DNA of 23,680 nucleotides, taken from CAZNNH01 sp964574335 (GTDB lineage: Bacteria; Acidobacteriota; Vicinamibacteria; Fen-336). The position numbers were made by a program, and so were the translations under genes. The DNA is taken from positions 1 through 23,680 of the forward strand of contig CAZNNH010000087.1 in assembly GCA_964574335.1 (NCBI GenBank). The letters run 5' to 3'. Shown one piece after another: positions 1-6,591 of this stretch; the stretch's first letter is position 1, and each line of letters starts with the position of its first letter. The notes under the pieces were generated by a model. That model was not told the origin of the DNA. It made no database searches and was given only the letters and a program-made list of their open reading frames with translations.

Positions 1-96
1 CCCCGATCCCCCGGACACGACCCGCCCGCCCGAAGTGAATTCGGGCGCCGCTATCAAGCGGGGGGCTCCCGCCCCCCGATCCCCCGGACACGACCC
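1..96. repeat. 23-bp direct repeat flanking a GC hairpin
   Basis: The same 23 bases occur at 1-23 and 74-96; the core is GATCCCCCGGACACGACCC. Between them lies a run of G, a short loop and a run of C (about 60-77) that can fold into a very GC-rich hairpin. The segment is downstream of the 3' end of the leftward peroxidase gene. It could serve as a transcription stop or be part of a dispersed repeat family. The left copy begins at the window edge, so the element may extend further. The GGACACGA core recurs in the palindromic repeat at 19733-19869. Confidence 0.6.
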
Positions 97-183
97 CGGA
101 GACTCACCCCGGATGCTCCAACCGGCGCCAACGGCTGTCAAGGACGTGGCGCACAATCGTGGGGCCACGGGCCCGGCGCCTTC

Positions 184-1242
184 CTACTCGGGAAACGCGG
201 CCGGGGCCGTGTCCTGGTAGCCCTCGCCGTCCAGCGCCGAGAGAAAGGCCAGAAGCGCGTCGACCTCGTCCGGGCTGAGGTCGAGGGGACGGATCTTCGG
301 GCTCAGGTGTGGGTTCGGATTGCCGCCCTTCACGTAGTGCAGGACCACCTCGCGCAACGTCGCCATCGACCCGTCGTGCATGTAGGGGGCTCGCTTGGAG
401 ACCTCGCGCAGCCCCGGCGTCTTGAAGGCCCCCTCGTCCTCGGCGTTCCCGCTGATCGCGGACCGACCGAGGTCCGAGAAGACCTTCCGCTCCGGGTCCC
501 ATCCGACGCCCAGGTTGTGGAACTGGTTGTCGGTCAGGTTCTGTCCCAGGTGGCACTGGTTGCACTCCGCCTTGCCGAAGAAGAGTGCCTCCCCGCGCTT
601 GACCTGGTCGGAGACCGCGGTCTCGTCGCCGCCCACCTTCCACCGGTCCCAGGGGGAGTGGCCGCTCATGCGGGTGCGCTCGTAGTCGGCCAGCGCTTTG
701 GCGACCCGATCCTTGGTGACCTCCGGGGAGCCGAAGGCCTCGGCGAAGTAGGGACGGTAGCCCTCGATGCCCTCGAGTCTCCCCACCATCGCCGGGAGGG
801 TGTTGCCCATCTCGACCGGGTTCACGATCGGCCCGAGCGCTTGGGCCTCCAGCGAGTCCGCGCGGCCGTCCCAGAAGAAGTGCGGGTAGAGGGTGAAGGC
901 CAGGTTCACGAACGAGGGTGCCTTGCGGGTCCCGTGCTGGCCTTCGATCCCGGTGGACACCGCGGTCTCTTCGGAGAAGGCGTTCTCGGGCCGGTGGCAG
1001 GTGGCGCACGAGATGGTGCCGTCGCGAGAGAGCCGGCGGTCGTAGAAGAGCCAGCGCCCCAGCCGGACCCGCTCCGGAGTCGGAGGCTCCTCGAGATCGT
1101 TGAGGCGGGTGTCGATGCCGAGGGGCGGCGTCGGCAGCGGGCGGATCGGGTTGGCCGTCTCCCACGGCGGCGCCGGCTGGGCGCAGCCGGTCAGGGCAAG
1201 CCCCACCAGACAAAGCCCTCGAAGTCGCACCATGCCACCCAT
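184..1242 (-). CDS. Di-heme cytochrome c peroxidase / MauG-family lipoprotein
   Basis: The 352-residue product belongs to the bacterial di-heme cytochrome c peroxidase family, whose members reduce hydrogen peroxide in the periplasm or carry out MauG-like oxidations. Two CxxCH heme sites are visible: C79-x-x-C82-H83 and C227-x-x-C230-H231. The segment after the second heme has the family-typical APYMHDGS stretch, which may supply an axial ligand. A lipobox (LTGC, C20) follows a short hydrophobic stretch, so the protein is probably a membrane-anchored lipoprotein facing the periplasm. The length is normal for the family. An alternative ATG lies three codons downstream. It is the last gene of a leftward operon; the symporter stop is one base upstream of its start, which implies coupled translation. 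The exact substrate cannot be told from sequence. Confidence 0.9.
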   Translation of the reverse strand: MGGMVRLRGLCLVGLALTGCAQPAPPWETANPIRPLPTPPLGIDTRLNDLEEPPTPERVRLGRWLFYDRRLSRDGTISCATCHRPENAFSEETAVSTGIEGQHGTRKAPSFVNLAFTLYPHFFWDGRADSLEAQALGPIVNPVEMGNTLPAMVGRLEGIEGYRPYFAEAFGSPEVTKDRVAKALADYERTRMSGHSPWDRWKVGGDETAVSDQVKRGEALFFGKAECNQCHLGQNLTDNQFHNLGVGWDPERKVFSDLGRSAISGNAEDEGAFKTPGLREVSKRAPYMHDGSMATLREVVLHYVKGGNPNPHLSPKIRPLDLSPDEVDALLAFLSALDGEGYQDTAPAAFPE

Positions 1243-1243
1243 C

Positions 1244-2623
1244 TTACCGTCCCCCGACCGGGCGGCGCGCCAGCATCACGACCGCCGCGCACAGGAACGA
1301 GGCCAGGATCCCCAGAAGCGTCGGCGACGGGAGCCCGGCCAGCCTCGCCACCAACATCGAGACGACGCCGGCGAGGATGGCCGACAGCGCCTCGCGGTTC
1401 CCGATCCGTGGCGCGAAGAGCCCACCCACGATCGGCACCAGCAGGCTCACCGTGAGCAGGCTGTAGAAGAGCTTCAGGGCGTCGATCACGGTCGGAACCA
1501 GGATCGAGAGCAAGACCCCCAACCCGCCGCCCAAGACGGCAGCCCACCGCGCCACCCGCAGCACCGCCGCGTCGTCCGCGTCCGGGCGCAGGAAGCGCCG
1601 GTAGAGGTCCTGTGACAACGAGGTGGCCAGCATGAACAGGATCGCGTCGGCCGAGCTGATCTCGGCGGAGACCACGGCCAGCAGCGCCAGCCCGCCGATC
1701 CAGACCGGCAGCTCGTGGACCAGGACCGTGGGCAAGGCCAGCTCGGGCTGGGTCAGGCCCGGGTGCAGCGCCCGCGCCACCATGCCGAGCGCCGGCGGGA
1801 CGCCCGCGAACAGCAGCAGCACCACAGCGTTGGCAGCCACCCCCAGGCGCACGGCGCGGTCGTCGCGGGCTCCGTAGACCTTCTGCAGCAGGCCTGGCGA
1901 GACGAAGAAGGCGGGTGCCAGGAGCGCCAGGTAAGCGATCCCGGACGGGCCACCTTGCCAGAAGCTCCAGTAGCCGTCGGCCTGGGGGGTGGCGGCGACC
2001 ACGGCCGCGACACCGCCGGCACGAGCCAGCGACAGCGGCAGGGCGGCGGCGAAGCCGCACAGCAGGACCACGAGCTGGACGAGGTTGACCCACACCGAGG
2101 CGGGCAAGCCCCCGGCGGTGAAGTAGACGGTCATCACCACGCCGCCGATCAGACAGCCGGCCGGCTTGGGGACCCCCGCCACCACGCTCAGCACCCAGGC
2201 CAGGGCGATGAGCTGTCCGGCCAGGATGGCGACGGTTCCCAGCCACAGCAGCGTCGAGACCAGGGCGCGCACGCTGCGGCCGTAGCGAAACTCGAGGTAG
2301 TCGCCGGCGGTCCGCAGGTGGTGGGCCTCGGCCAGCCGCCGGATGCGCGGGCCCACCCAGAACGCCAGCACCAGCGATCCGATCCCGGCGCTACCCACCC
2401 ACCACCAGGCGCTCAGGCCATCCCGGTAGCCGAGACCGGCGGCGCCGACGGTGGAGCCGGCGCCGATGTTGGCGGCCAGCAGGGTCGAGAACAAGAGCCC
2501 GGGGCCGAGCCGCCGCGAGGCGACGAAGAACTCGTCGGCGGTGCGGACGTGCCGGCCGACCCGCAGCCCCAGGGCCACCAGCAGCGCGGAGTAGCCCAAC
2601 AGCAGGGCCAGGTAGAGGCTCAC
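1244..2623 (-). CDS. Sodium:solute symporter (SSS family)
   Basis: The 459-residue, highly hydrophobic protein has about 12-13 predicted membrane helices and the layout of the SSS (PutP/SGLT) family, which couples solute uptake to sodium entry through a LeuT-like fold. Family-typical stretches include the N-terminal ADEFFVASRRLGP region, the glycine-rich GAGSTVGAAGLGY segment near residue 55, and AEISSADAILFMLATSLSQD in the second half, which resembles the sodium-site helix followed by the conserved acidic loop. The start is GTG. Only four bases separate it from the upstream P1 peptidase stop and one base from the downstream peroxidase, so it is the middle gene of a three-gene operon. The substrate is unknown; the neighbouring peptidase makes an amino acid or small amide a reasonable guess. 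Confidence 0.88.
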   Translation of the reverse strand: MSLYLALLLGYSALLVALGLRVGRHVRTADEFFVASRRLGPGLLFSTLLAANIGAGSTVGAAGLGYRDGLSAWWWVGSAGIGSLVLAFWVGPRIRRLAEAHHLRTAGDYLEFRYGRSVRALVSTLLWLGTVAILAGQLIALAWVLSVVAGVPKPAGCLIGGVVMTVYFTAGGLPASVWVNLVQLVVLLCGFAAALPLSLARAGGVAAVVAATPQADGYWSFWQGGPSGIAYLALLAPAFFVSPGLLQKVYGARDDRAVRLGVAANAVVLLLFAGVPPALGMVARALHPGLTQPELALPTVLVHELPVWIGGLALLAVVSAEISSADAILFMLATSLSQDLYRRFLRPDADDAAVLRVARWAAVLGGGLGVLLSILVPTVIDALKLFYSLLTVSLLVPIVGGLFAPRIGNREALSAILAGVVSMLVARLAGLPSPTLLGILASFLCAAVVMLARRPVGGR

Positions 2624-2627
2624 CCGG

Positions 2628-3710
2628 CTAGCGCCCCGTGGTCTCGAGGTCGCGGGCGGCGGGGAGGCCCGGCAACCCGGTGGCCTGGGTGGCGGCGCGG
2701 ACCACCGCCTCGGCCACCACGTCGGCCGCCAGCGCGCCGATCATGGCGACGTCGGCCGGCGTCTCGTGGGTCCCCGTAGCCAGGGCGAAGATGGCATCGC
2801 CGTCCAGGGGCAGGTGGGACGGGTACACGGTCCGGGCCAGGCCATCATGGGCCATCTCCGCCACCTTGCGGGCCTGGGCCTGGGTCAGCCGGGCGTTGGT
2901 GGCCACCACGCCCAGGGTGGTGCTCTCGCCCTGCGGCAGAGGCCGCCCCAGCGCGCCCCTTCGCACCAACGGCCTGAGGTCGACGATGGAGCCGCCGTCG
3001 GCAGAGCGGAGCCCGGCCAGGGGCGTGCCCGTCCGGGGATCGACGATTTGGCCGATGGCGTTGACCGCCACCAGCGCGGCCACCACCAGGCCGTCCTCGA
3101 GCGTGATCGCCCACGTCCCCACGCCGGCCTTCATGGCGCGGCCGGGGCCGAAGGCCTTGCCCACCGTCGCGCCGGCACCCGCCCCCACGCTGCCTTCGGC
3201 CACCGGCCCGGTGCCGGCGGCCTCGGCGGCACGCTCCCCACAGGTGGCATCGGGGCGGATGTCGGGTCGTCCGCCCACCTGGAGGTCGAACAGGCTGGCG
3301 GCGGGCACGATGGGGACCCGGGCCACACCGGTGTCGAACCCGACGCCCCGTTTCTCCAGGTAGCCCATCACACCCGAGGCGGCATCGAGGCCGAACGCGC
3401 TGCCTCCGGAGAGGACCACCGCGTGGACCTTCTGAACGGTCTTGGAGGGATCCAGAAGGTCGGTCTCCCGTGTGGCCGGGGCCCCACCGCGCACGTCGAC
3501 GCCCGCCACCGCGCCCGCCTCGGCCAGCACCACGGTGCAGCCGGTGGGCCGCTCGGCCAGCGTATGGTGGCCGACGCGGATCCCGGTCACCGCCGTCAGG
3601 CCCTGGCGGCCTTCGGCCCCCTTCGGGGCTTCGGCCGACGACGACGAGGGGGACATGACCGGACCGTAGCACAGCAGGACCAGCGCGAACAGGCGTCCAG
3701 AAGGTCTCAT
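2628..3710 (-). CDS. P1-family (DmpA-like) aminopeptidase / Ntn hydrolase
   Basis: The 360-residue product resembles the DmpA/BapA P1 peptidases (L-aminopeptidase/D-esterase, beta-aminopeptidase). These self-cleave to expose an N-terminal Ser or Thr nucleophile. Diagnostic stretches are GIRVGHHT (43-50), DVRGGAPATRETDLLDP (72-88), LSGGSAFGLDAASGV (100-114) and TTLGVVATNARL (264-275). By family alignment Thr264 is the likely nucleophile in place of the serine of DmpA; this is inference. The first 26 residues are signal-like (LFALVLLCYGPVM), so export is possible; a start at Met19 would remove this. The ATG at 3710 is preceded by GGAGG at 3722-3718 with 7-base spacing, which supports the longer form. 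It heads an operon with a symporter and a peroxidase. Confidence 0.88.
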   Translation of the reverse strand: MRPSGRLFALVLLCYGPVMSPSSSSAEAPKGAEGRQGLTAVTGIRVGHHTLAERPTGCTVVLAEAGAVAGVDVRGGAPATRETDLLDPSKTVQKVHAVVLSGGSAFGLDAASGVMGYLEKRGVGFDTGVARVPIVPAASLFDLQVGGRPDIRPDATCGERAAEAAGTGPVAEGSVGAGAGATVGKAFGPGRAMKAGVGTWAITLEDGLVVAALVAVNAIGQIVDPRTGTPLAGLRSADGGSIVDLRPLVRRGALGRPLPQGESTTLGVVATNARLTQAQARKVAEMAHDGLARTVYPSHLPLDGDAIFALATGTHETPADVAMIGALAADVVAEAVVRAATQATGLPGLPAARDLETTGR

Positions 3711-3762
3711 GGGTAGGCCTCCGACGAAGCGACCGAGCGGGGACTTCCGCCGACTCGCGCCG

Positions 3763-3771
3763 AGGATAGCA
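3763..3771 (-). promoter_or_regulatory. Extended -10 promoter for the P1 peptidase operon
   Basis: On the minus strand the sequence reads TGCTATCCT, a TGn-TAnnnT extended -10 element. It lies about 46 bases upstream of the ATG at 3710, with a clear Shine-Dalgarno between. No convincing -35 is seen, as expected for an extended -10 promoter. The same TGC-TAnnnT form occurs before four other genes in the window. Confidence 0.5.
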
Positions 3772-3802
3772 GACTCGACCGGACCGACCTTGGCAGACGG
3801 CC

Positions 3803-3808
3803 TACAAT
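3803..3808 (+). promoter_or_regulatory. TACAAT -10 element, possibly giving a leaderless mRNA
   Basis: TACAAT is a close match to the sigma-70 -10 consensus and ends six bases before the ATG at 3815. A transcript starting seven bases after it would begin at or next to the start codon, as in leaderless mRNAs. No -35 of correct spacing is evident. There is no strong Shine-Dalgarno before this ATG, apart from a short GGGCGG. Confidence 0.4.
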
Positions 3809-3814
3809 GGGCGG

Positions 3815-4264
3815 ATGGACTGGAAGGCGGAGCGGGCCCGCCCCGAGGACCTGGCTCCGGGACTGGAGCTGATCCGCCGGGCCGAGCTGCCGGACACCGA
3901 CGTGGCCGAGCGCTTCGGCAACTACTTCGTCGTGCGCGACGAGGGCCGCGTGGTGGGCATCGGCGGCCTCGAGGTCCACGACGACGACGGCCTCCTCCGC
4001 AGCCTGGCGGTGGAGTCGGCCTTCCGCGGGCAAGGGATCGGCTTGCTGCTGGTCGAGGCGGTGCTGGGGCTGGCCCGCATCAACCAGCTCTCGGCCGTCT
4101 ACCTGCTCACGACCACCGAGCGCGCCTTCTTCTCGAAGCGCGGCTTCGAGGAGTGCCCGCGCCAGGAGGCCCCGCCGGCGATCCGCCAGAGCTGGGAGTT
4201 CCGTACCGGCTGCCCGCTGAGCGCGGTCCTGATGCGGAAGGTGCTCGAGGCGTCGAGCCGCTGA
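3815..4264 (+). CDS. GNAT acetyltransferase, ArsN2-like
   Basis: The 149-residue protein is a complete GNAT-fold acetyltransferase. The acetyl-CoA pyrophosphate loop is RGQGIG, within the LRSLAVESAFRGQGIGLLLV segment (motif A). The layout resembles ArsN2-type proteins annotated with arsenic resistance: GGLEVHDDDGLLRSLAV, then YLLTTTERAFFSKRGFEE, then an AIRQSWEF...CPLSAVLM ending. No ars genes are near, and the true acyl acceptor is unknown; close relatives are often annotated only as GNAT. It is divergent from the P1 operon and convergent with the sulfatase. The start is chosen because the fold begins at once and a -10 element sits directly before it. Confidence 0.85.
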   Translation: MDWKAERARPEDLAPGLELIRRAELPDTDVAERFGNYFVVRDEGRVVGIGGLEVHDDDGLLRSLAVESAFRGQGIGLLLVEAVLGLARINQLSAVYLLTTTERAFFSKRGFEECPRQEAPPAIRQSWEFRTGCPLSAVLMRKVLEASSR

Positions 4265-4274
4265 CCCGCCGCCC

Positions 4275-4345
4275 AGCCGGGCCGAACGAACACCGGCAGG
4301 GCCGTCGCCGGCTCGAGGCTTCGGCGTGTCGTCTTCGGCCGGGCT
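4275..4345. terminator. Long inverted repeat between convergent genes
   Basis: AGCCGGGCCGAA at 4275-4286 pairs with TTCGGCCGGGCT at 4334-4345 (11 of 12 positions). The loop itself contains a CCGGC...GCCGG hairpin. It lies between the stop codons of the rightward acetyltransferase and the leftward sulfatase, where a bidirectional terminator would be expected. There is no T-run, so factor-independent termination is uncertain. Confidence 0.4.
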
Positions 4346-4348
4346 CCG

Positions 4349-6496
4349 CTAGTAGTACCGGACCACCAGCCGCGGGCGGCGGCTGGCGCGCGGATGGTCG
4401 CCCGAGAAGAAGGTGGTCATGTCGGCGGAACGATCGTTGTCGTCATCCTTGAAGAAGGAGATCCGGACCTGGGTCCGGCCACGGAGGTTGATGGCCGAGA
4501 CAGCCTCGTCGAGGCCGATCGAGAACGTGTCGCCGGCGCACCCTGCCTGGCCGACGGAGAGGACGACGGCGTTCTTGCCAATGGCCTGGAAGTCGGTGGT
4601 GGTGAGGGCCGCCGAGCCGCTGAACACGCCACGGTTGACCTCGACCTCCAGCTTGTCCAGCGACCGGAACGGATCGCAGCCGATGTCGGCGCGACGGTAG
4701 AGGATCAGCTTGGCCGAGACCACCGTCGCGGTGTCGGGCAGCGGACGGGTGATGAAGGAGAGGACGGCCTTGAGCTGGCGGTTCCTGGCGTCGTCTCCGA
4801 CCTTGACGCTGCGCGCGCCGTCGTCCAGGCGGGCCCCGACGCTCCCCTTCTCCCGGTCCTCGCGAACCCAGCCATCCTCTTTCGGGATGGACTCGAAGGA
4901 GGCCGTCTGCAGTGGGCCCACCTCGAGGTTGAAGCGCTGCACGTGCTGCTGCGGCTGCCCGGAGAAGACGGCCACGCGTGTGTCGGCGACCCGGATCCAC
5001 ACCGAGTAGAGCCCGGGCAGAACCGGCGTCCCGGAGACCCACCCGCTTCCGGGGTCGAGCTCGAGCCCCGGGGGCAGGGAGCCGTCGGCGATCGACCAGG
5101 TGTAGGCGCCGTCGCCGCCCCAGGCCTCGAGCTGGGCCGAGTAGAGCTGGCCCACCTCGCCATCGGGGAGCTTGAAGGTGGTGATCGCCACACCCCGGAG
5201 AGGCGAAAGCTCCTGGGCCAGCAGCTCGCGTTGCGGCGCGTAGCTCGGGTCCTGGTGGAGGCTCTCGAGTTCGTACGGGTCGGCGGTGAGGTCGTAGAGC
5301 TCGTACTCGACGGTGGGGTTCTCCGCATGCTCCACGTACTTGAGCAGCCGGCCCGAGAGGATCCCAACGATCCCACACCAACGGCTCGAGTAGCTCTCGA
5401 TCAGGAAGTGGTCCCGCCACGGCGGGTCGAGCCCGCCCAGCAGCGGCAGGAGGCTCAGGCCCTCTCCGCCCGAGGCAGCCCCGGCCAGGTCCAGCAACGT
5501 GGCCGGGATGTCGAGGTTGACGACGACAAGGTGGTCGTCCTGCCTCGGCTCGATGCCGGGCATGGTGACGACCAGGGGAACCCGGATCGCTTCGTCGTAG
5601 GGCTTGGCCTTGGTGAACTGGCCGTGCTCGCCCCACATCAGGCCGTTGTCGGAGGTGAGGATGAACACCGTCCGCTGCAGACGTCCCGTTTGCTGGAGGT
5701 AGTCGTACAGCTCGCCGACCGCACGGTCCACGCTCTGCAGGGTCCGAAGCTCGTCGCGGTGGAACTCGTCCTGCTCCTCGACACTGCAGTAGTGGTTCGC
5801 CTCGAAGCGGGCGAAGCCGCGCCTCACCCATCCCGGCTTGTCGCTGAGATCCTCTTCGTAGTAGCCGCGACCTCGGTAGGTGAAGGTGGGAAAGAGCCCC
5901 TGGTCCCGTTCCTCCGGGTTGGAGGGGTAGTGGGGCGCGTAGGTGCTCAGGTAGACCAGGAAGGGGGAATCGCCGTTCTCTTCGAGGAACGTCACCGCCT
6001 CATCGGCGAGCTTCTGGGCGTCCATCTTCAACGACGGGGAGAAATGAGTCCACCCGGGCGGTGGGTCGGAGTCTTCGCCGGGCCTCTCGCCGTGCATGTA
6101 CTTGCCGATCATCGCCGTCTTGTAGCCGCGGTCGCTGAGCCGAAGCGCCAGCCCGTCGTCATCGCGGAAGTTCCAGACCCCTCCGTTGATGGGCTCGTTG
6201 GTCAGCACCCCCACGTCGTGGGGGAGGTACCCGCCGGAGAGGAGGCTGGCACGAGTGGGGCTGCATTGGGGCGTGGACACGTAGGCGTTGTTGAAGACCA
6301 CACCCCGCGAGACCAGGCGATCCAGCACGATCGGCATCGCCCACAGCGTGTCCCAGCGTTGGTCGTCGGTGAGGATGACCACGGCGCTGTCGGGCGTCGT
6401 GGCGGGGGGTTCCGCTGCCGTCGCCGCCTGGGCGCAGCAGAAGGCAATCGCCCAGGACACGGCGGCCAGCAGGGCCCGATGGCTCCCGGATCCCAC
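4349..6496 (-). CDS. Secreted sulfatase with Ig-like and DNRLRE-type C-terminal domains
   Basis: The 715-residue product starts at a GTG preceded by AGGAGG (6512-6507) with 10-base spacing and an extended -10 promoter. The frame stays open much further upstream, but that part is antisense to the next gene. Residues 1-28 form a signal peptide with an AQAATAA end. The sulfatase domain (about 35-420) has the metal-binding ILTDDQRWDT stretch and the C-x-P-x-R signature CSPTR, whose Cys78 would become formylglycine, followed by SDNGLMWGEHGQF. Residues about 435-505 resemble a putative Ig (He_PIG) domain (SLPPGLELDPGSGWVSGTP). Residues about 533-715 resemble a DNRLRE-type beta domain. The likely role is extracellular desulfation of a sulfated polymer, with the C-terminal domains aiding attachment. 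It needs a formylglycine-generating enzyme or anSME, which is not in this window. Confidence 0.9.
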   Translation of the reverse strand: MGSGSHRALLAAVSWAIAFCCAQAATAAEPPATTPDSAVVILTDDQRWDTLWAMPIVLDRLVSRGVVFNNAYVSTPQCSPTRASLLSGGYLPHDVGVLTNEPINGGVWNFRDDDGLALRLSDRGYKTAMIGKYMHGERPGEDSDPPPGWTHFSPSLKMDAQKLADEAVTFLEENGDSPFLVYLSTYAPHYPSNPEERDQGLFPTFTYRGRGYYEEDLSDKPGWVRRGFARFEANHYCSVEEQDEFHRDELRTLQSVDRAVGELYDYLQQTGRLQRTVFILTSDNGLMWGEHGQFTKAKPYDEAIRVPLVVTMPGIEPRQDDHLVVVNLDIPATLLDLAGAASGGEGLSLLPLLGGLDPPWRDHFLIESYSSRWCGIVGILSGRLLKYVEHAENPTVEYELYDLTADPYELESLHQDPSYAPQRELLAQELSPLRGVAITTFKLPDGEVGQLYSAQLEAWGGDGAYTWSIADGSLPPGLELDPGSGWVSGTPVLPGLYSVWIRVADTRVAVFSGQPQQHVQRFNLEVGPLQTASFESIPKEDGWVREDREKGSVGARLDDGARSVKVGDDARNRQLKAVLSFITRPLPDTATVVSAKLILYRRADIGCDPFRSLDKLEVEVNRGVFSGSAALTTTDFQAIGKNAVVLSVGQAGCAGDTFSIGLDEAVSAINLRGRTQVRISFFKDDDNDRSADMTTFFSGDHPRASRRPRLVVRYY

Positions 6497-6524
6497 CTGG
6501 ACGGCACCTCCTCTGGATGTTTCA

Positions 6525-6533
6525 AGAATAGCA
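6525..6533 (-). promoter_or_regulatory. Extended -10 promoter for the sulfatase
   Basis: The minus strand reads TGCTATTCT, an extended -10 element, followed by AGGAGG at 6512-6507 and the GTG start at 6496. The predicted leader is about 22 bases. This fixes the start and shows that the sulfatase is transcribed apart from the membrane protein upstream. Confidence 0.55.
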
Positions 6534-6591
6534 CGCGAGAGGGCGGGCCTCGGTCCGAGCGCCGACCGGGCGCGCCGCCTCGGGGCGCCCC

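Noticed and set aside
3815..4264. Arsenic resistance locus
   Set aside because: Only the acetyltransferase resembles ArsN2; no arsR, arsC, arsM or arsB gene is visible nearby.
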